Positions 16,224 through 27,908 are shown, counted from the first letter of the stretch. The stretch: 64,000 nt of DNA from Limnohabitans sp. 15K (GCF_002778285.1 NZ_NESM01000001.1:328529-392528), one strand, 5' to 3'. Numbers and translations are program-made. The notes: a model not told the origin generated them from the letters alone.

Positions 16224-17435
16224 TTATTTCAAGCGGCTGGCAACGTCGTCAATGAGTTGGGTGGCCAGTGCCTGCTTGCTGGCACGAGGCAACTCTCGGG
16301 CACCTGCTTGGTCCACCAAAAGCAAGGCATTGTCGTCCTGGCCAAAAGTGGCAGGACCAATATTGCCCACCAACAGCGGCACCCCCTTGCGAAGGCGCTT
16401 GGCCGTAGCGTGCGCCAGCAGGTCGTGGCTTTCAGCCGCAAAACCCACACAAAACAACTCGCCCGATGCGGCACGCGAAGACTGCGCAACGGTGGCCAGA
16501 ATGTCCGGGTTCTCCACAAAGCTCAGCTGGGGTGTATCGCCTGAGCCGTCTTTTTTGATCTTCTGATCGGCGGAATGGGCTGGTCGCCAATCGGCCACTG
16601 CGGCCGTGGCGATGAACACATCGGCCGCGTGGGCATGCAATTGCACCGCGTCGAGCATTTGACGGGCCGAACGCACATCCACCCGCTGCACGCCCCGCGG
16701 TGTGGGCAAATGCACGGGCCCCGCGACCAGCGTGACGCTCGCCCCCGCCATGCGGGCTGACCGCGCTATGGCAAAACCCATCTTGCCACTCGACAAATTG
16801 GTGATGCCGCGCACCGGGTCAATGGCCTCGTAAGTGGGTCCTGCAGTCACCAAAACCGACTTGCCTGCCATCACTTTGGGCGTGAAAAACGCTTCCAAGT
16901 CTTCCAGAATTTCATCGGCTTCGAGCATGCGCCCGTCGCCCGTTTCGCCACAAGCCTGGTCGCCCTGCCCCACATCCAGCACATGGATGCCGTCGGCTTT
17001 GAGCTGTGCCACATTACGCTGCGTGGCCGGGTTGGACCACATTTCGCGGTTCATGGCCGGAGCCACGATCAGCGGCACCTTGTCAATCGGACGGGCCAGG
17101 CACATCAGGCTCAGCAGTTCATCGGCACCGCCATGCAGCAATTTGGACATGAAGTCGGCGCTGGCCGGGGCCACCACAATGGCATCGGCCTCGCGGCTCA
17201 GGTTGATGTGCGCCATGTTGTTGGCTTCGCGCGGGTCCCACTGCGAGGTGTAAACCGGCCTGCCCGACAGGGCCTGCATGGTGACCGCCGTCATGAATTG
17301 CTCTGCGGCCTCGGTCATGACGACCTGCACCGTGACGCCCGCCTTGACCAAGGCGCGGCAGAGTTCAGCCGACTTGAAGGCCGCAATGCCGCCCGACAAG
17401 CCCAGAACGATGTGTTTTCCAGCCAATGTGCTCAT
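16224..17435 (-). CDS. coaBC: Bifunctional phosphopantothenoylcysteine decarboxylase / phosphopantothenate-cysteine ligase
   Basis: This 403-residue protein catalyses two coenzyme A steps: ligation of cysteine to 4'-phosphopantothenate and FMN-dependent decarboxylation to 4'-phosphopantetheine. The CoaC half (residues 1-185) shows GLSGGIAAFKSAEL, the catalytic His in NNMAHINL (about 76), ASADFMSKLLHGGADELL, PAMNREMW and the substrate-clamp Cys in ACGETGDGRM (161-170). The CoaB half begins VLVTAGPTYEAIDPVRG (195-210) with ITNLSSGKMG. The ATG at 17435 is preceded 7 nt upstream by TACATT and has no Shine-Dalgarno sequence. It diverges from pyrG. Confidence 0.96.
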   Translation of the reverse strand: MSTLAGKHIVLGLSGGIAAFKSAELCRALVKAGVTVQVVMTEAAEQFMTAVTMQALSGRPVYTSQWDPREANNMAHINLSREADAIVVAPASADFMSKLLHGGADELLSLMCLARPIDKVPLIVAPAMNREMWSNPATQRNVAQLKADGIHVLDVGQGDQACGETGDGRMLEADEILEDLEAFFTPKVMAGKSVLVTAGPTYEAIDPVRGITNLSSGKMGFAIARSARMAGASVTLVAGPVHLPTPRGVQRVDVRSARQMLDAVQLHAHAADVFIATAAVADWRPAHSADQKIKKDGSGDTPQLSFVENPDILATVAQSSRAASGELFCVGFAAESHDLLAHATAKRLRKGVPLLVGNIGPATFGQDDNALLLVDQAGARELPRASKQALATQLIDDVASRLK

Positions 17436-17442
17436 GCCGGGG

Positions 17443-17448
17443 AATGTA
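17443..17448 (-). promoter_or_regulatory. Candidate -10 box of coaBC (near-leaderless)
   Basis: TACATT on the minus strand ends 7 nt before the coaBC ATG, so a transcript would begin at or next to the start codon. No Shine-Dalgarno sequence is present. Confidence 0.4.
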
Positions 17449-17458
17449 GCAGACGTGA

Positions 17459-19159
<1,701 letters not shown>

Positions 19160-19182
19160 ACCACCCGTCCAAGGACAGCCCC

Positions 19183-20037
19183 ATGAAACTTTGCGGATTT
19201 GACGTTGGCCTGAACCAACCCTTCTTTTTGATCGCGGGCACCTGCTCCATCGAAGGTCTGGAGATGTCCATCGAGGTGGCCGGTCGCCTGAAAGAGGCTT
19301 GCTCGGCCTTGGGCATTCCGCTCATCTACAAAGGCTCGTTCGACAAAGCCAACCGCTCTTCGGGCAGCACCCAGCGCGGCGTGGGCATCGATGCCGGCCT
19401 GAAGATATTGGACGAAGTGCGCCGCCAGATCGGCGTGCCTATCCTCACCGATGTGCACGACGAATCTCAAGTCAAAACCGTGGCCAGCGTGGTCGATGTG
19501 TTGCAAACCCCCGCCTTTTTGTGCCGTCAGACCGATTTCATCCGCGCCGTGGCCCAGTCGGGCAAGCCGGTGAACATCAAGAAGGGCCAATTTTTGGCGC
19601 CCTGGGACATGAAAAACGTCATCGACAAAGCCCGCACCGCCGCGCGCGAAGTCGGCCTGCCCGAAGACAACTTTTTGGCTTGCGAGCGCGGTGTGAGCTT
19701 TGGCTACAACAACCTGGTGGCCGACATGACGAGCCTCGCCGAAATGCGCAAAACAGGCGCACCGGTGGTGTTCGATGTGACCCACTCGGTGCAAAAGCCG
19801 GGCGGCCAAGGCACCAGCAGCGGCGGAGCCCGCGAGATGGTGCCGGTACTCGCCCGCGCGGGCGTGGCCGCAGGCGTGGCAGGTTTGTTCATGGAAACCC
19901 ACCCCAAGCCTCAAGAAGCATGGTCCGATGGCCCGAACGCGGTGCCACTGGGCAAAATGCGGGCCCTGCTCGAGACACTAGTGCAGCTCGATGCCGTGAC
20001 CAAGAAAAACCCATTGTTAGAGGAAGACTTCTCATGA
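19183..20037 (+). CDS. kdsA: 3-deoxy-8-phosphooctulonate (Kdo-8-P) synthase
   Basis: A 284-residue cytoplasmic enzyme condensing phosphoenolpyruvate with arabinose-5-phosphate, the committed step to Kdo of lipopolysaccharide. Landmarks are the PEP-binding start [12 protein letters not shown] (14-25), [12 protein letters not shown] (48-59), [31 protein letters not shown] and [12 protein letters not shown]. It starts 23 bp after pyrG with an AAGGA ribosome-binding site, and its stop overlaps the next start (ATGA). It implies an LPS-bearing Gram-negative envelope. Confidence 0.98.
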   Translation: MKLCGFDVGLNQPFFLIAGTCSIEGLEMSIEVAGRLKEACSALGIPLIYKGSFDKANRSSGSTQRGVGIDAGLKILDEVRRQIGVPILTDVHDESQVKTVASVVDVLQTPAFLCRQTDFIRAVAQSGKPVNIKKGQFLAPWDMKNVIDKARTAAREVGLPEDNFLACERGVSFGYNNLVADMTSLAEMRKTGAPVVFDVTHSVQKPGGQGTSSGGAREMVPVLARAGVAAGVAGLFMETHPKPQEAWSDGPNAVPLGKMRALLETLVQLDAVTKKNPLLEEDFS

Positions 20038-20321
20038 GCGGCTACATCATCGCGCACGTCCAAGTGACCAACCCTGTGCAGTACGAAGAGTACAAAAAGT
20101 GGTCCACAGCCGCCATGAAAACGGCAGGCGCCGAAGTCTGCGTGCGGGGCGGCCAAGTGCAAGTGCTAGAAGGCGACTGGTCGCCCGAGCGCATCGTGAT
20201 TTTGAAATTTCCATCGTTTGATGCCGCCAAAGCGTTTTACGAGCTGCCCGAATACCTCAAAGCCCGCGAGGCCCGAGAAGGCGCCGCCATCATGCGCATG
20301 GTGGCCGTCGAAGGCGTCTGA
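20034..20321 (+). CDS. DUF1330 family protein
   Basis: A 95-residue protein of the dimeric alpha/beta-barrel DUF1330 family. Visible features are [21 protein letters not shown] at the N-terminus, [25 protein letters not shown] in the middle, and the helix [22 protein letters not shown]. It starts inside the kdsA stop codon (ATGA) and is therefore co-translated with it. No biochemical role is established for the family. Confidence is high for the family and low for any function. Confidence 0.85.
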   Translation: MSGYIIAHVQVTNPVQYEEYKKWSTAAMKTAGAEVCVRGGQVQVLEGDWSPERIVILKFPSFDAAKAFYELPEYLKAREAREGAAIMRMVAVEGV

Positions 20322-20359
20322 ACCGCTGGCTTCAAAGACCCGTTTTATTTTTAAATTGA

Positions 20360-21658
<1,299 letters not shown>

Positions 21659-21670
21659 GCCGTTCAAGCC

Positions 21671-21946
21671 ATGGGCAACCGCCTCGTTCCGATCGTGTTG
21701 GTCACCTTGCTGGTGATCATCCAAGCCCAACTTTGGTTGGGCAAAGGCGGCGTGTCCACGGTTGCCGAACTGGAGCGGGCCTTGCAAGAACAAAAGGCCG
21801 CCAACGAAGAAGCCCACCGCAAAATTGACCAGCTCAGTGCCGAGGTCAATGACCTCAAGGAAGGCCTGAACATGGTCGAGGAACGTGCAAGGCATGAGCT
21901 GGGCATGGTCAAACCCAACGAGATCTTCGTTCAAATCGCCAAATGA
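21671..21946 (+). CDS. ftsB: Cell division protein FtsB
   Basis: A 91-residue bitopic inner-membrane protein of the FtsQ-FtsB-FtsL divisome subcomplex. One transmembrane segment (RLVPIVLVTLLVIIQAQLWL, residues 4-23) is followed by a periplasmic coiled coil (ELERALQEQKAANEEAHRKI, then LSAEVNDLKEGLNMVEERAR), and a C-terminal segment HELGMVKPNEIFVQI that matches the FtsQ-binding end of the family. It is 12 bp downstream of eno, and its stop overlaps the pnuC start. Confidence 0.93.
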   Translation: MGNRLVPIVLVTLLVIIQAQLWLGKGGVSTVAELERALQEQKAANEEAHRKIDQLSAEVNDLKEGLNMVEERARHELGMVKPNEIFVQIAK

Positions 21947-22515
21947 TGTCCTCGGTCGAGATCGCAGCGTGTGTGCTCGGCTTGGCCATGGTGGTTTGCA
22001 ACATCCAAGCTTGGCATTGGGGCTGGCCACTGGCGGTGGCCAGTTCACTTCTTTATTTTTTTCTCTTCAAAGACAGCCTGTTGTACGGCGAAGCAGGCTT
22101 GCAGCTGGTTTTTGTGGCCATTTCCCTGTGGGGTTGGTGGCAATGGCTTCGCAAGACGGATGACGAGCAACCCGCCATCGCCATTCAGCGCTTGACCTTT
22201 CGCGGATGGCTTGTGGTGCTGGCCACCAGCGCCACGCTTTGGCCTGCACTGGCCGTGCTGCTGCAAAGTTTGACGGACAGCGATGTGGCCTGGTGGGACG
22301 CCCTGCCCACGGCCCTGAGCTTGGTGGGGCAAGTTTTGTTGGGCCGAAAATACCTTGAAAACTGGCTCGTCTGGATGGTGGTCAACGTCATCAGTGTGGC
22401 CTTGTTTGCCCACAAAGGCCTGTGGTTGACCTGCGTTTTGTACGCCCTGTTCACCGCATTGAGCCTCTGGGGTTGGCGGGCTTGGCGTCAAAGCATGACC
22501 CTCAAGGCCGGTTAA
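21943..22515 (+). CDS. pnuC: PnuC-family nicotinamide riboside transporter
   Basis: A 190-residue integral membrane protein with about seven hydrophobic segments. Family motifs are visible: the first helices (VCNIQAWHWGWPLAVASSLL), the Trp-rich SLWGWWQWL, and the C-terminal ENWLVWMVVNVISVALF. PnuC proteins carry nicotinamide riboside by facilitated diffusion, with the substrate trapped by phosphorylation. The next gene, 7 bp away, encodes a NadR-type kinase that would do this trapping, which supports the substrate assignment. The start overlaps the ftsB stop. The AUG pair at 21943/21946 leaves a one-codon start ambiguity. Confidence 0.9.
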   Translation: MMSSVEIAACVLGLAMVVCNIQAWHWGWPLAVASSLLYFFLFKDSLLYGEAGLQLVFVAISLWGWWQWLRKTDDEQPAIAIQRLTFRGWLVVLATSATLWPALAVLLQSLTDSDVAWWDALPTALSLVGQVLLGRKYLENWLVWMVVNVISVALFAHKGLWLTCVLYALFTALSLWGWRAWRQSMTLKAG

Positions 22516-22522
22516 GGGCGGT

Positions 22523-23191
22523 ATGAGCCGCGTTCAGCGCATCGCCATCCTTGGGGCAGAAAGCACCGGCAAGTCTTGGCTGGCAAACGCCTTGGCGGGC
22601 GTGATGCAAGCGCGCGGGCACAGTGTTCATACGGTCGACGAAGTGCTGCGCCATTGGTGCGAACGTGAAGGCCGAACGCCACTTGCGCACGAACAAATCG
22701 ACATTGCCCAAACACAAGCCCAAGCAGTGATACGGATCGCACAAGGTGTGGTGATTGCAGACACCACACCCCTCATGACTGCGGTCTACAGCCACCTCTT
22801 GTTTGCCGATGAAAGCCTCTACCCCATGGCTTTGGCGCACCAAGCGCTTTTCGATCAGACTTTAGTCACCGGCCTCGATTTGCCCTGGGTGGCAGACGGT
22901 TTGCAACGAGACGGACCCCAAGTGCGTGACCCGGTCGACACACTGGTGCGCCAAGCGCTTGAACGTGCAGGCATCGCCTACCGGGTGGTCTATGGGAAAG
23001 GCCACCAGCGACTGAACAACGCCCTGCTGGCTTTGGGTTTAGCCGGAGAAGATGAGACTGCGCGCATGACCCGCTACAACGCCCAATTCGCCATCAACGA
23101 GGGGCGCACCGTGTGGCAATGCAATGAGTGCAGTGACCCGGAGTGCGAACACAAGTTGTTCACGGGACTGCTGGCCAAGCGCTTGGATTGA
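22523..23191 (+). CDS. NadR-like nicotinamide riboside kinase / AAA-family ATPase with Cys-rich tail
   Basis: This 222-residue protein matches the C-terminal ribosylnicotinamide kinase domain of NadR. It has a P-loop GAESTGKS (11-18), a VDEVLRHWCEREGR segment, and VIADTTPLMTAVYS, the usual Walker B-like region. It lacks the HTH and NMN adenylyltransferase domains of enterobacterial NadR, so the predicted reaction is nicotinamide riboside plus ATP to NMN. The tail is unusual: Cys200, Cys203, Cys208 and His210 in WQCNECSDPECEH form a possible zinc site outside the usual kinase fold. It lies 7 bp after pnuC, forming a riboside import and trapping pair. Confidence 0.85.
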   Translation: MSRVQRIAILGAESTGKSWLANALAGVMQARGHSVHTVDEVLRHWCEREGRTPLAHEQIDIAQTQAQAVIRIAQGVVIADTTPLMTAVYSHLLFADESLYPMALAHQALFDQTLVTGLDLPWVADGLQRDGPQVRDPVDTLVRQALERAGIAYRVVYGKGHQRLNNALLALGLAGEDETARMTRYNAQFAINEGRTVWQCNECSDPECEHKLFTGLLAKRLD

Positions 23192-23199
23192 GGGCCTTT

Positions 23200-23273
23200 G
23201 TAGGAGGCCGCCCCTGAGCAACATGTGCGCCGTGGTGGCTCACGCATTCGCGAGCAGGGGCTCGCTCCCACAG
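23200..23273 (+). repeat. Dispersed two-hairpin repeat, copy A
   Basis: The element begins GTAGGAGGCCGCCCCT and ends GCGAGC-AGGG-GCTCGC followed by TCCCACAG. Its outer ends form an inverted repeat and its right half is a perfect 6-bp stem. It fills most of the gap between the convergent nadR-like and hslO genes and could act as a bidirectional terminator. Confidence 0.8.
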
Positions 23274-23292
23274 CGAAGCACCGAAGGTCCGA

Positions 23293-24279
23293 TCAGTGCA
23301 CCGATCCACCAGGCACGTCAGCCGGCAAACCCGTGAACAGGCCTGCGGCGTCCACTGGGTCAAAGCGGTATTGCGCACCACAAAAGTCGCAGCCCACTTC
23401 CACTTGGCCTTGTTCGGCGATGATGCTGTCCACCTCTTCGGTGCCCAAGCTGCGGATCATGTTGCCCACGCGCTCGCGGTTGCAACGGCAGGCAAAGCGG
23501 GGACCGGTCTCGCCGATGAAAGGCTCAAAACGGGCGATCGGCTCTTCCCAATACAGGCGGTGCAGAATAGTTTCTGCGTCCAAACCCAGCAACTCCTCGC
23601 GCTTGAGGCTCTTGGTCAAGATCGAGATGCGGCTGAAGTCTTCGCTTTGGCCCAGCACCGACTCGCGCATCAGTGAATCGGTTTTCCCGGCCAGATTGCC
23701 CTCGCCTTCAATGGGCAAACGCTGAATCAACAAACCTGCCGCCACCTTGTCGTCGGCCGCCAGCACCAGCACGGTGTCCAACTGTTCGGACTGCAGCATG
23801 TAGTGCTCCAGTACCTCGCTGATGTTTTCGAGCTTTTCGCCCCGGTCACCGAAAAGCGGCACCACACCTTGGTAAGGCTGCTGGCCCGGCAAGCGGTCTT
23901 GCGGGTCGAGTGTGATCGCGCATCGGCCTTCGTTGTTCACGTTGACCATCTGGCTCAGGGTGGCGCTGTCGGCCACTTCGCCCACTTGGGTGCAGGTGGC
24001 GCGCAGGCTTAAATCCGGTTGCACCTCCACCACGCCGAGCTTGACCGGGCCGTCGCCAAAAATCTGCAGCACCAAAGCGCCATTGAACTTGATGTTGCCC
24101 TGCATCAACACACCTGCTGCGGCCATTTCGCCGAGCAACTGGCGCACGGGTGCGGGGTAAGACCCCGTCTCGGAATTGGCAGCGCGCCGCGCCAAGATGT
24201 CTTGCCAGGCATCGGTCAAGCGCACCAGCATGCCGCGCACCGGCAGGCCTTCGAAAATGAATTTATGGAGTTCGGACAA
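23293..24279 (-). CDS. hslO: Redox-regulated chaperone Hsp33
   Basis: A 328-residue cytoplasmic holdase activated by oxidation. The N-terminal domain starts LHKFIFEGLPVRGMLVRL, with the helical linker in the middle. The C-terminal zinc-binding redox switch is complete, as CRC in RFACRCNRERV and CDFC in VEVGCDFCGAQYRF. No ATG lies in frame near the family N-terminus. The reading frame begins at a TTG (24279), which directly precedes SELHKF; a GGGG stretch lies about 12 nt upstream. The start is therefore probable but non-standard. The gene converges with the nadR-like gene. Confidence 0.93.
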   Translation of the reverse strand: MSELHKFIFEGLPVRGMLVRLTDAWQDILARRAANSETGSYPAPVRQLLGEMAAAGVLMQGNIKFNGALVLQIFGDGPVKLGVVEVQPDLSLRATCTQVGEVADSATLSQMVNVNNEGRCAITLDPQDRLPGQQPYQGVVPLFGDRGEKLENISEVLEHYMLQSEQLDTVLVLAADDKVAAGLLIQRLPIEGEGNLAGKTDSLMRESVLGQSEDFSRISILTKSLKREELLGLDAETILHRLYWEEPIARFEPFIGETGPRFACRCNRERVGNMIRSLGTEEVDSIIAEQGQVEVGCDFCGAQYRFDPVDAAGLFTGLPADVPGGSVH

Positions 24280-24357
24280 AGTGCAATCAACAGCCCCGTG
24301 GGGCCGATCCTCAAAAGTTAAAAAGCGTTAGGACTGGCCAAAAAATCAGTCAAAGTG

Positions 24358-24882
24358 TCAGCTGACTTTTTTCAGGCCCGCCTTGAAGCGGCGGGCGTTC
24401 TCGACGTAATGTTTGGCGCTTTGGCGCAGGCCTTCGATTTGCTCGGGGCTGAGTTCGCGCACCACCTTGGCAGGCGTGCCCATGATCATCGAGCCATCCG
24501 GGAATTCCTTGCCCTCGGTCACGAGCGAGCCAGCACCCACCAGGCAGTTCTTACCGATCTTCGCACCATTGAGCACCACCGCGCCAATGCCGATCAGCGA
24601 CTCGTCGCCAATGGTGCAGCCGTGCAGCATGACCATGTGGCCCACCGTGACGTGCTTGCCGACCTTGATCGGCTTGCCGTGGTCGGCGTGCATCACGCTG
24701 CCGTCCTGAATATTGCTGCCCTCGCCGATCTCAATCGTCTCGGTGTCGCCGCGCACCGTCACACCAAACCAGACACTGGCGTCCGCTGCGATCTTGACCG
24801 CACCCATCACCTGAGCGTTGTCAGCGACCCAAGCGCTGTCGGCCACATCGGGGGTTTGATCATCCAGTTGGTAAATGGCCAT
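24358..24882 (-). CDS. Gamma-class carbonic anhydrase-like protein (YrdA/PaaY/CamH family)
   Basis: A 174-residue left-handed beta-helix protein made of hexapeptide repeats. The three zinc-binding histidines are recognisable in [13 protein letters not shown] and [13 protein letters not shown], and the C-terminal helix contains [20 protein letters not shown]. Members hydrate CO2 or bind metals without proven activity. The frame continues upstream to 24960, but the ATG at 24882 has a strong AGGAG 6 nt before it and fits the family N-terminus (MAIYQLDD). It diverges from the ferritin-like gene across a palindromic -10 element. Confidence 0.9.
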   Translation of the reverse strand: MAIYQLDDQTPDVADSAWVADNAQVMGAVKIAADASVWFGVTVRGDTETIEIGEGSNIQDGSVMHADHGKPIKVGKHVTVGHMVMLHGCTIGDESLIGIGAVVLNGAKIGKNCLVGAGSLVTEGKEFPDGSMIMGTPAKVVRELSPEQIEGLRQSAKHYVENARRFKAGLKKVS

Positions 24883-24915
24883 GGCGGTCTCCTGTCGGTT
24901 GGGATTTCTTGAAAA

Positions 24916-24929
24916 CCTACAATTGTAGG
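24916..24929. promoter_or_regulatory. Palindromic -10 element between divergent genes
   Basis: CCTACAATTGTAGG is a perfect 14-bp palindrome containing TACAAT on both strands. It can serve as the -10 of the carbonic anhydrase gene (start 33 nt downstream of the expected +1) and of the divergent ferritin-like gene. No clear -35 is visible for either direction. It could alternatively be a repressor site. Confidence 0.45.
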
Positions 24930-24968
24930 GATGCCCACACCCTGCCGTGGGCGCTGCCACCGATCACC

Positions 24969-25745
24969 ATGCACACCCTGCGCGCCGCCGCCCTGATCCC
25001 TTGGGCGCAAACCGACCCGAACCTGAAGGCCCAAGCCACTTTGGCCCTGGACCTGAGCCTGCCCATAGGCGTGCTCGACAGCCTGAGCCCCCCTACTGCG
25101 GGACCCGGCCGCGCTGACCGCCCGCTGCTGGTGCCACACACCCAGCTCAAAGCCAAATCCATGGCCACACCTGAAGGCCGGGCCATGCTGGTGCACTCGA
25201 TCGCGCACATCGAGCTCAATGCCATCGACCTGGCCTTGGATGTGGTCTGGCGCTTTGCGGGCATGCCCGAGGCTTTTTACACCGACTGGGTGCGCATCGC
25301 CCAAGAAGAGGCCAAACACTTCAGCCTGCTGCGCCGACATTTGGTGGGCTTGGGTTTTGACTACGGTGACTTTCCCGCCCACAACACCCTGTGGGACATG
25401 GCCGAACGCACCCAGAACGACATCCTCGCCCGCATCGGCATCGTGCCGCGCACCATGGAAGCACGGGGCTTGGACGCCTCACCCGGCGTCAAAAACAAAC
25501 TGGTCAGCGTGGGCGACCACCGCGCGGGTGAAATTTTGGACATCATTCTGGAAGACGAAATCGGCCATGTGGCTGCGGGCAACCGCTGGTACCGCTACCT
25601 GTGCGGGCAGCGCGGCCTCGACCCGGTCAGCACCTATGCCGAGTTGATCGCGCAATACGACGCCCCCAAACTGCGTCCGCCCTTCAACATGGCCGCGCGG
25701 CGCTTGGCGGGGTTTGAAGACGCTGAATTGGCGGCACTCAACTGA
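24969..25745 (+). CDS. DUF455 ferritin-like protein
   Basis: A 258-residue soluble helical protein of the DUF455 (COG2833) family. Potential diiron ligands can be read in three helices: AHIELNAIDLALD, EEAKHFSLLRRHL and ILEDEIGHVAAGNRW, the E/ExxH arrangement of ferritin-like carboxylate-bridged proteins. The reaction is not established for this family. The frame extends to a TTG at 24909, but the ATG at 24969 precedes the conserved part (RAAALIPWAQTDPNLKAQAT). The gene ends just before a dispersed repeat at the convergent junction with xerD. Confidence 0.82.
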   Translation: MHTLRAAALIPWAQTDPNLKAQATLALDLSLPIGVLDSLSPPTAGPGRADRPLLVPHTQLKAKSMATPEGRAMLVHSIAHIELNAIDLALDVVWRFAGMPEAFYTDWVRIAQEEAKHFSLLRRHLVGLGFDYGDFPAHNTLWDMAERTQNDILARIGIVPRTMEARGLDASPGVKNKLVSVGDHRAGEILDIILEDEIGHVAAGNRWYRYLCGQRGLDPVSTYAELIAQYDAPKLRPPFNMAARRLAGFEDAELAALN

Positions 25746-25757
25746 GCGCATATCCCC

Positions 25758-25834
25758 TGTGGGAGCGAGCCCCTGCTTGCGAATCGACTTAATGCACTGA
25801 TGAAGGCATTCGGCCGCAGGGGGGCCTCCCACAG
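25758..25834 (-). repeat. Dispersed two-hairpin repeat, copy B
   Basis: This is the reverse orientation of copy A. Read on the minus strand it begins TGTGGGAGGCCCCCCTGCGG and ends ATTCGC-AAGCAGGGGCTCGC followed by TCCCACAG. It lies between the convergent DUF455 and xerD genes. Both outer ends carry the CTGTGGGAG inverted terminal sequence. Confidence 0.8.
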
Positions 25835-25848
25835 AAAAATCAGCCGCA

Positions 25849-26757
25849 TCAGCCTCTGGGATGGTGTTGGGCGTGCAGCGTTTTCAGGCGTTCGCGCGCC
25901 ACATGGGTGTAAATGGTGGTGGTCGAGATATCGGCATGGCCCAACAGCATTTGCACAGCCCGCAAATCAGCCCCGTGGTTGAGCAAATGCGTGGCAAAAG
26001 CGTGGCGCAAGGTGTGCGGCGACAGCGGTGCGGTGATGCCCGCGTCGATGGCGTAGCGCTTGACCAGGCTCCAGAACATGACGCGCGACATGGCCGTGCC
26101 GGGTGTGCTGCCGCTGGTGGTGACAAACAGGTCTTCGGTCTGGCGCTGGCCCAACATGGCCGGTCTGGCTTGGCCCATGTAGCGCTGCAACCATTCGCGG
26201 GCTTCTTCGCCAAAGGGCACCAGCCGCTCTTTGCTGCCTTTGCCCATGATGCGCAAGACCCCTTCATTGAGCGAGACATGCAGGGTTTTGAGGCTTACCA
26301 ACTCGCTCACACGCAAGCCGCTGGCGTACATCAGCTCCAGCATGGCGCGATCACGCAATCCCAAATCGGTGGCCACATCCGGTGCACGCAGCAAAGCATC
26401 CACCTGCGCCTCGCCCAGCGTTTTGGGTACACGCAGGGCCTGCTTGGCGGCCAGCATGCGCAGGGTGGGGTCGGCTTGAACCAAGCGCTCGCGCAACGCC
26501 CATCTGAAAAAACGCTTGAACACCGTGAGCCTGCGGTTGGCCGATGTGGCCTTGGTCTGGCCATGGCGGTCGGCAAAGTAAGCCTGCAGGTGGTGCTCTT
26601 GGCTCGCCTCCAGCGCCAGCCTCTGCGTTAAAAAAAGCCAGGTGGCGTAAAGCGACAAATCGAGACGGTAGGCCGCCAAAGTGTTGGCAGCCAGTCCGTC
26701 CTCCAACCAGAGCGCCTCGGCAAAGCGGTCGATGGCGTTCTGGCTGGCCTCGTGCAT
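25849..26757 (-). CDS. xerD: Site-specific tyrosine recombinase XerD
   Basis: A 302-residue recombinase that with XerC resolves chromosome dimers at dif. The N-terminal SAM-like domain (AIDRFAEALWLEDGLAANTL) is followed by the catalytic domain, in which all active-site residues are visible: Arg in ASGLRVSEL, Lys in GKGSKERLVP, His/Arg in SPHTLRHAFATHLL, His in LGHADISTTTIYTHV and Tyr in the same segment. Length and housekeeping neighbours argue for XerD rather than an integrase of a mobile element. It starts 9 bp after the upstream Bug-protein gene and may share its transcript. Confidence 0.94.
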   Translation of the reverse strand: MHEASQNAIDRFAEALWLEDGLAANTLAAYRLDLSLYATWLFLTQRLALEASQEHHLQAYFADRHGQTKATSANRRLTVFKRFFRWALRERLVQADPTLRMLAAKQALRVPKTLGEAQVDALLRAPDVATDLGLRDRAMLELMYASGLRVSELVSLKTLHVSLNEGVLRIMGKGSKERLVPFGEEAREWLQRYMGQARPAMLGQRQTEDLFVTTSGSTPGTAMSRVMFWSLVKRYAIDAGITAPLSPHTLRHAFATHLLNHGADLRAVQMLLGHADISTTTIYTHVARERLKTLHAQHHPRG

Positions 26758-26766
26758 GGACTGGAA

Positions 26767-27741
26767 TCAGTCCAGCTTGAGGCTTTGCTGGTCGACGACC
26801 TTCTTGTACACCTCAAACTCGGCCTTGATCTGGGCCGTGAACTCTTCAGGCGTGTTGGCCACCACCAAAGAGCCGGTGTCGTTGATGCGCTTGGTCACGG
26901 CCGGGTCTTGCAGGGCTTTTTTCACGCCCGCACTGATCTTGTCCACCACCTCTTTGGGCAAGTTCTTGGGACCCAAGATGCCGTAATAAGCCATACGGTT
27001 CACAGGCTCCAGGCCAATTTCTTTGAACGTGGGCACGTTGGGCAATTGGGGCAAGCGCTGGGGTGCAGCGACCACGATCGGGATCAGCTTGCCGGTTTGG
27101 ATGAAAGGCAACGCCGAAGGCAGGTTGTCAAAAATGATCGGCACTTGACCGGCAACCGTGTCGTTCAGGGCTGGGCCTGCGCCGCGGTAAGGGATGTGGG
27201 TAATGAACACACCCGCAAGACTTTTCCACAATTCGGTCTGCAAGTGGCCAATACCGCCTGTGCCCGAAGAGGAGTACGAGTACTTGCCGGGGTTTTTCTT
27301 CAACTCGGCCAAGAACCCTTTGTAGTCTTTGGCAGGAAAGCTGGGGTGCACCGCGATCACATTGGGCGTGGCGGCAATGTTGATGATGGGCGTGAAGTCG
27401 GTCAAGACGTTGTAAGGGATTTTGGGGTTGATGGCGGGGTTGGCGGCGGTGGTCGACACCGTGGCCATGCCCAGGCTGTAGCCATCGGGGGCCGAACGTG
27501 CGGTTTCGGTGGCACCCACCACACCCCCGCCACCAGCCTTGTTTTCAACGATCACGCTTTGGCCAAGCGCCTTGCCCAAAGGCTCCGAAATCACGCGGGC
27601 CACGATGTCGGTCGTGCCGCCGGGGGCAAAAGGCACTTGGAGCTTGATCACTTTGTTGGGGTAAGCCTGCGCAAACACCGAACCACTGGCCAAAACGGTG
27701 ACAGCCAAACCGGCTGCCGAAACCACACTGCGACGCATCAT
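26767..27741 (-). CDS. Tripartite tricarboxylate transporter substrate-binding protein (Bug/TctC family)
   Basis: A 324-residue periplasmic solute-binding protein. The signal peptide [20 protein letters not shown] ends near the FAQ site, followed by the family core [24 protein letters not shown], with [12 protein letters not shown] and [16 protein letters not shown] downstream. No TctA/TctB membrane genes are nearby, as is common for the greatly expanded Bug family of Burkholderiales. The ligand cannot be predicted. The longer frame to 27876 is rejected because AAGGAG sits 7 nt before the ATG pair at 27741/27738. A plausible sigma-70 promoter lies upstream. Confidence 0.92.
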   Translation of the reverse strand: MMRRSVVSAAGLAVTVLASGSVFAQAYPNKVIKLQVPFAPGGTTDIVARVISEPLGKALGQSVIVENKAGGGGVVGATETARSAPDGYSLGMATVSTTAANPAINPKIPYNVLTDFTPIINIAATPNVIAVHPSFPAKDYKGFLAELKKNPGKYSYSSSGTGGIGHLQTELWKSLAGVFITHIPYRGAGPALNDTVAGQVPIIFDNLPSALPFIQTGKLIPIVVAAPQRLPQLPNVPTFKEIGLEPVNRMAYYGILGPKNLPKEVVDKISAGVKKALQDPAVTKRINDTGSLVVANTPEEFTAQIKAEFEVYKKVVDQQSLKLD

Positions 27742-27766
27742 GTCAAAACTCCTTGAAAGTACGCCC

Positions 27767-27795
27767 ATGATATGCAAAAAACAGGGCAATTTCAG
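27767..27795 (-). promoter_or_regulatory. Candidate sigma-70 promoter of the Bug-protein gene
   Basis: On the minus strand CTGAAA (27795-27790), a 17-nt spacer and TATCAT (27772-27767) lie 26 nt upstream of the start codon. The -35 matches the consensus at four of six positions and the -10 at five of six. Confidence 0.5.
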
Positions 27796-27896
27796 AGCGC
27801 CCAAACCCACAACACCCTCAAAAATCGGGGCTTTGCTTTTTTGATCGCCATTACCCCAGGGCGACACACGGGTCACAACCCGCTTGGCCGGGCCGT

Positions 27897-27902
27897 TATG
27901 CT
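27897..27902 (+). promoter_or_regulatory. Candidate -10 box of the AEC permease gene (leaderless)
   Basis: TATGCT ends exactly 6 nt before the GTG start of the AEC gene. It matches the -10 consensus at four of six positions. A GGGG stretch overlaps the spacer, so a very short leader with weak ribosome binding is an alternative. Confidence 0.3.
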
Positions 27903-27908
27903 CAAGGG

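Noticed and set aside
24357-24366. GTCAGCTGAC palindrome followed by T-run as a terminator
   Set aside because: The T-run lies on the plus strand, where no gene precedes it. The palindrome includes the stop codon of the carbonic anhydrase gene and is too short for a stable stem.
25849-26757. Phage or island integrase
   Set aside because: Length, sequence and housekeeping context match XerD; no attachment-site repeat, tRNA target or phage gene lies nearby.
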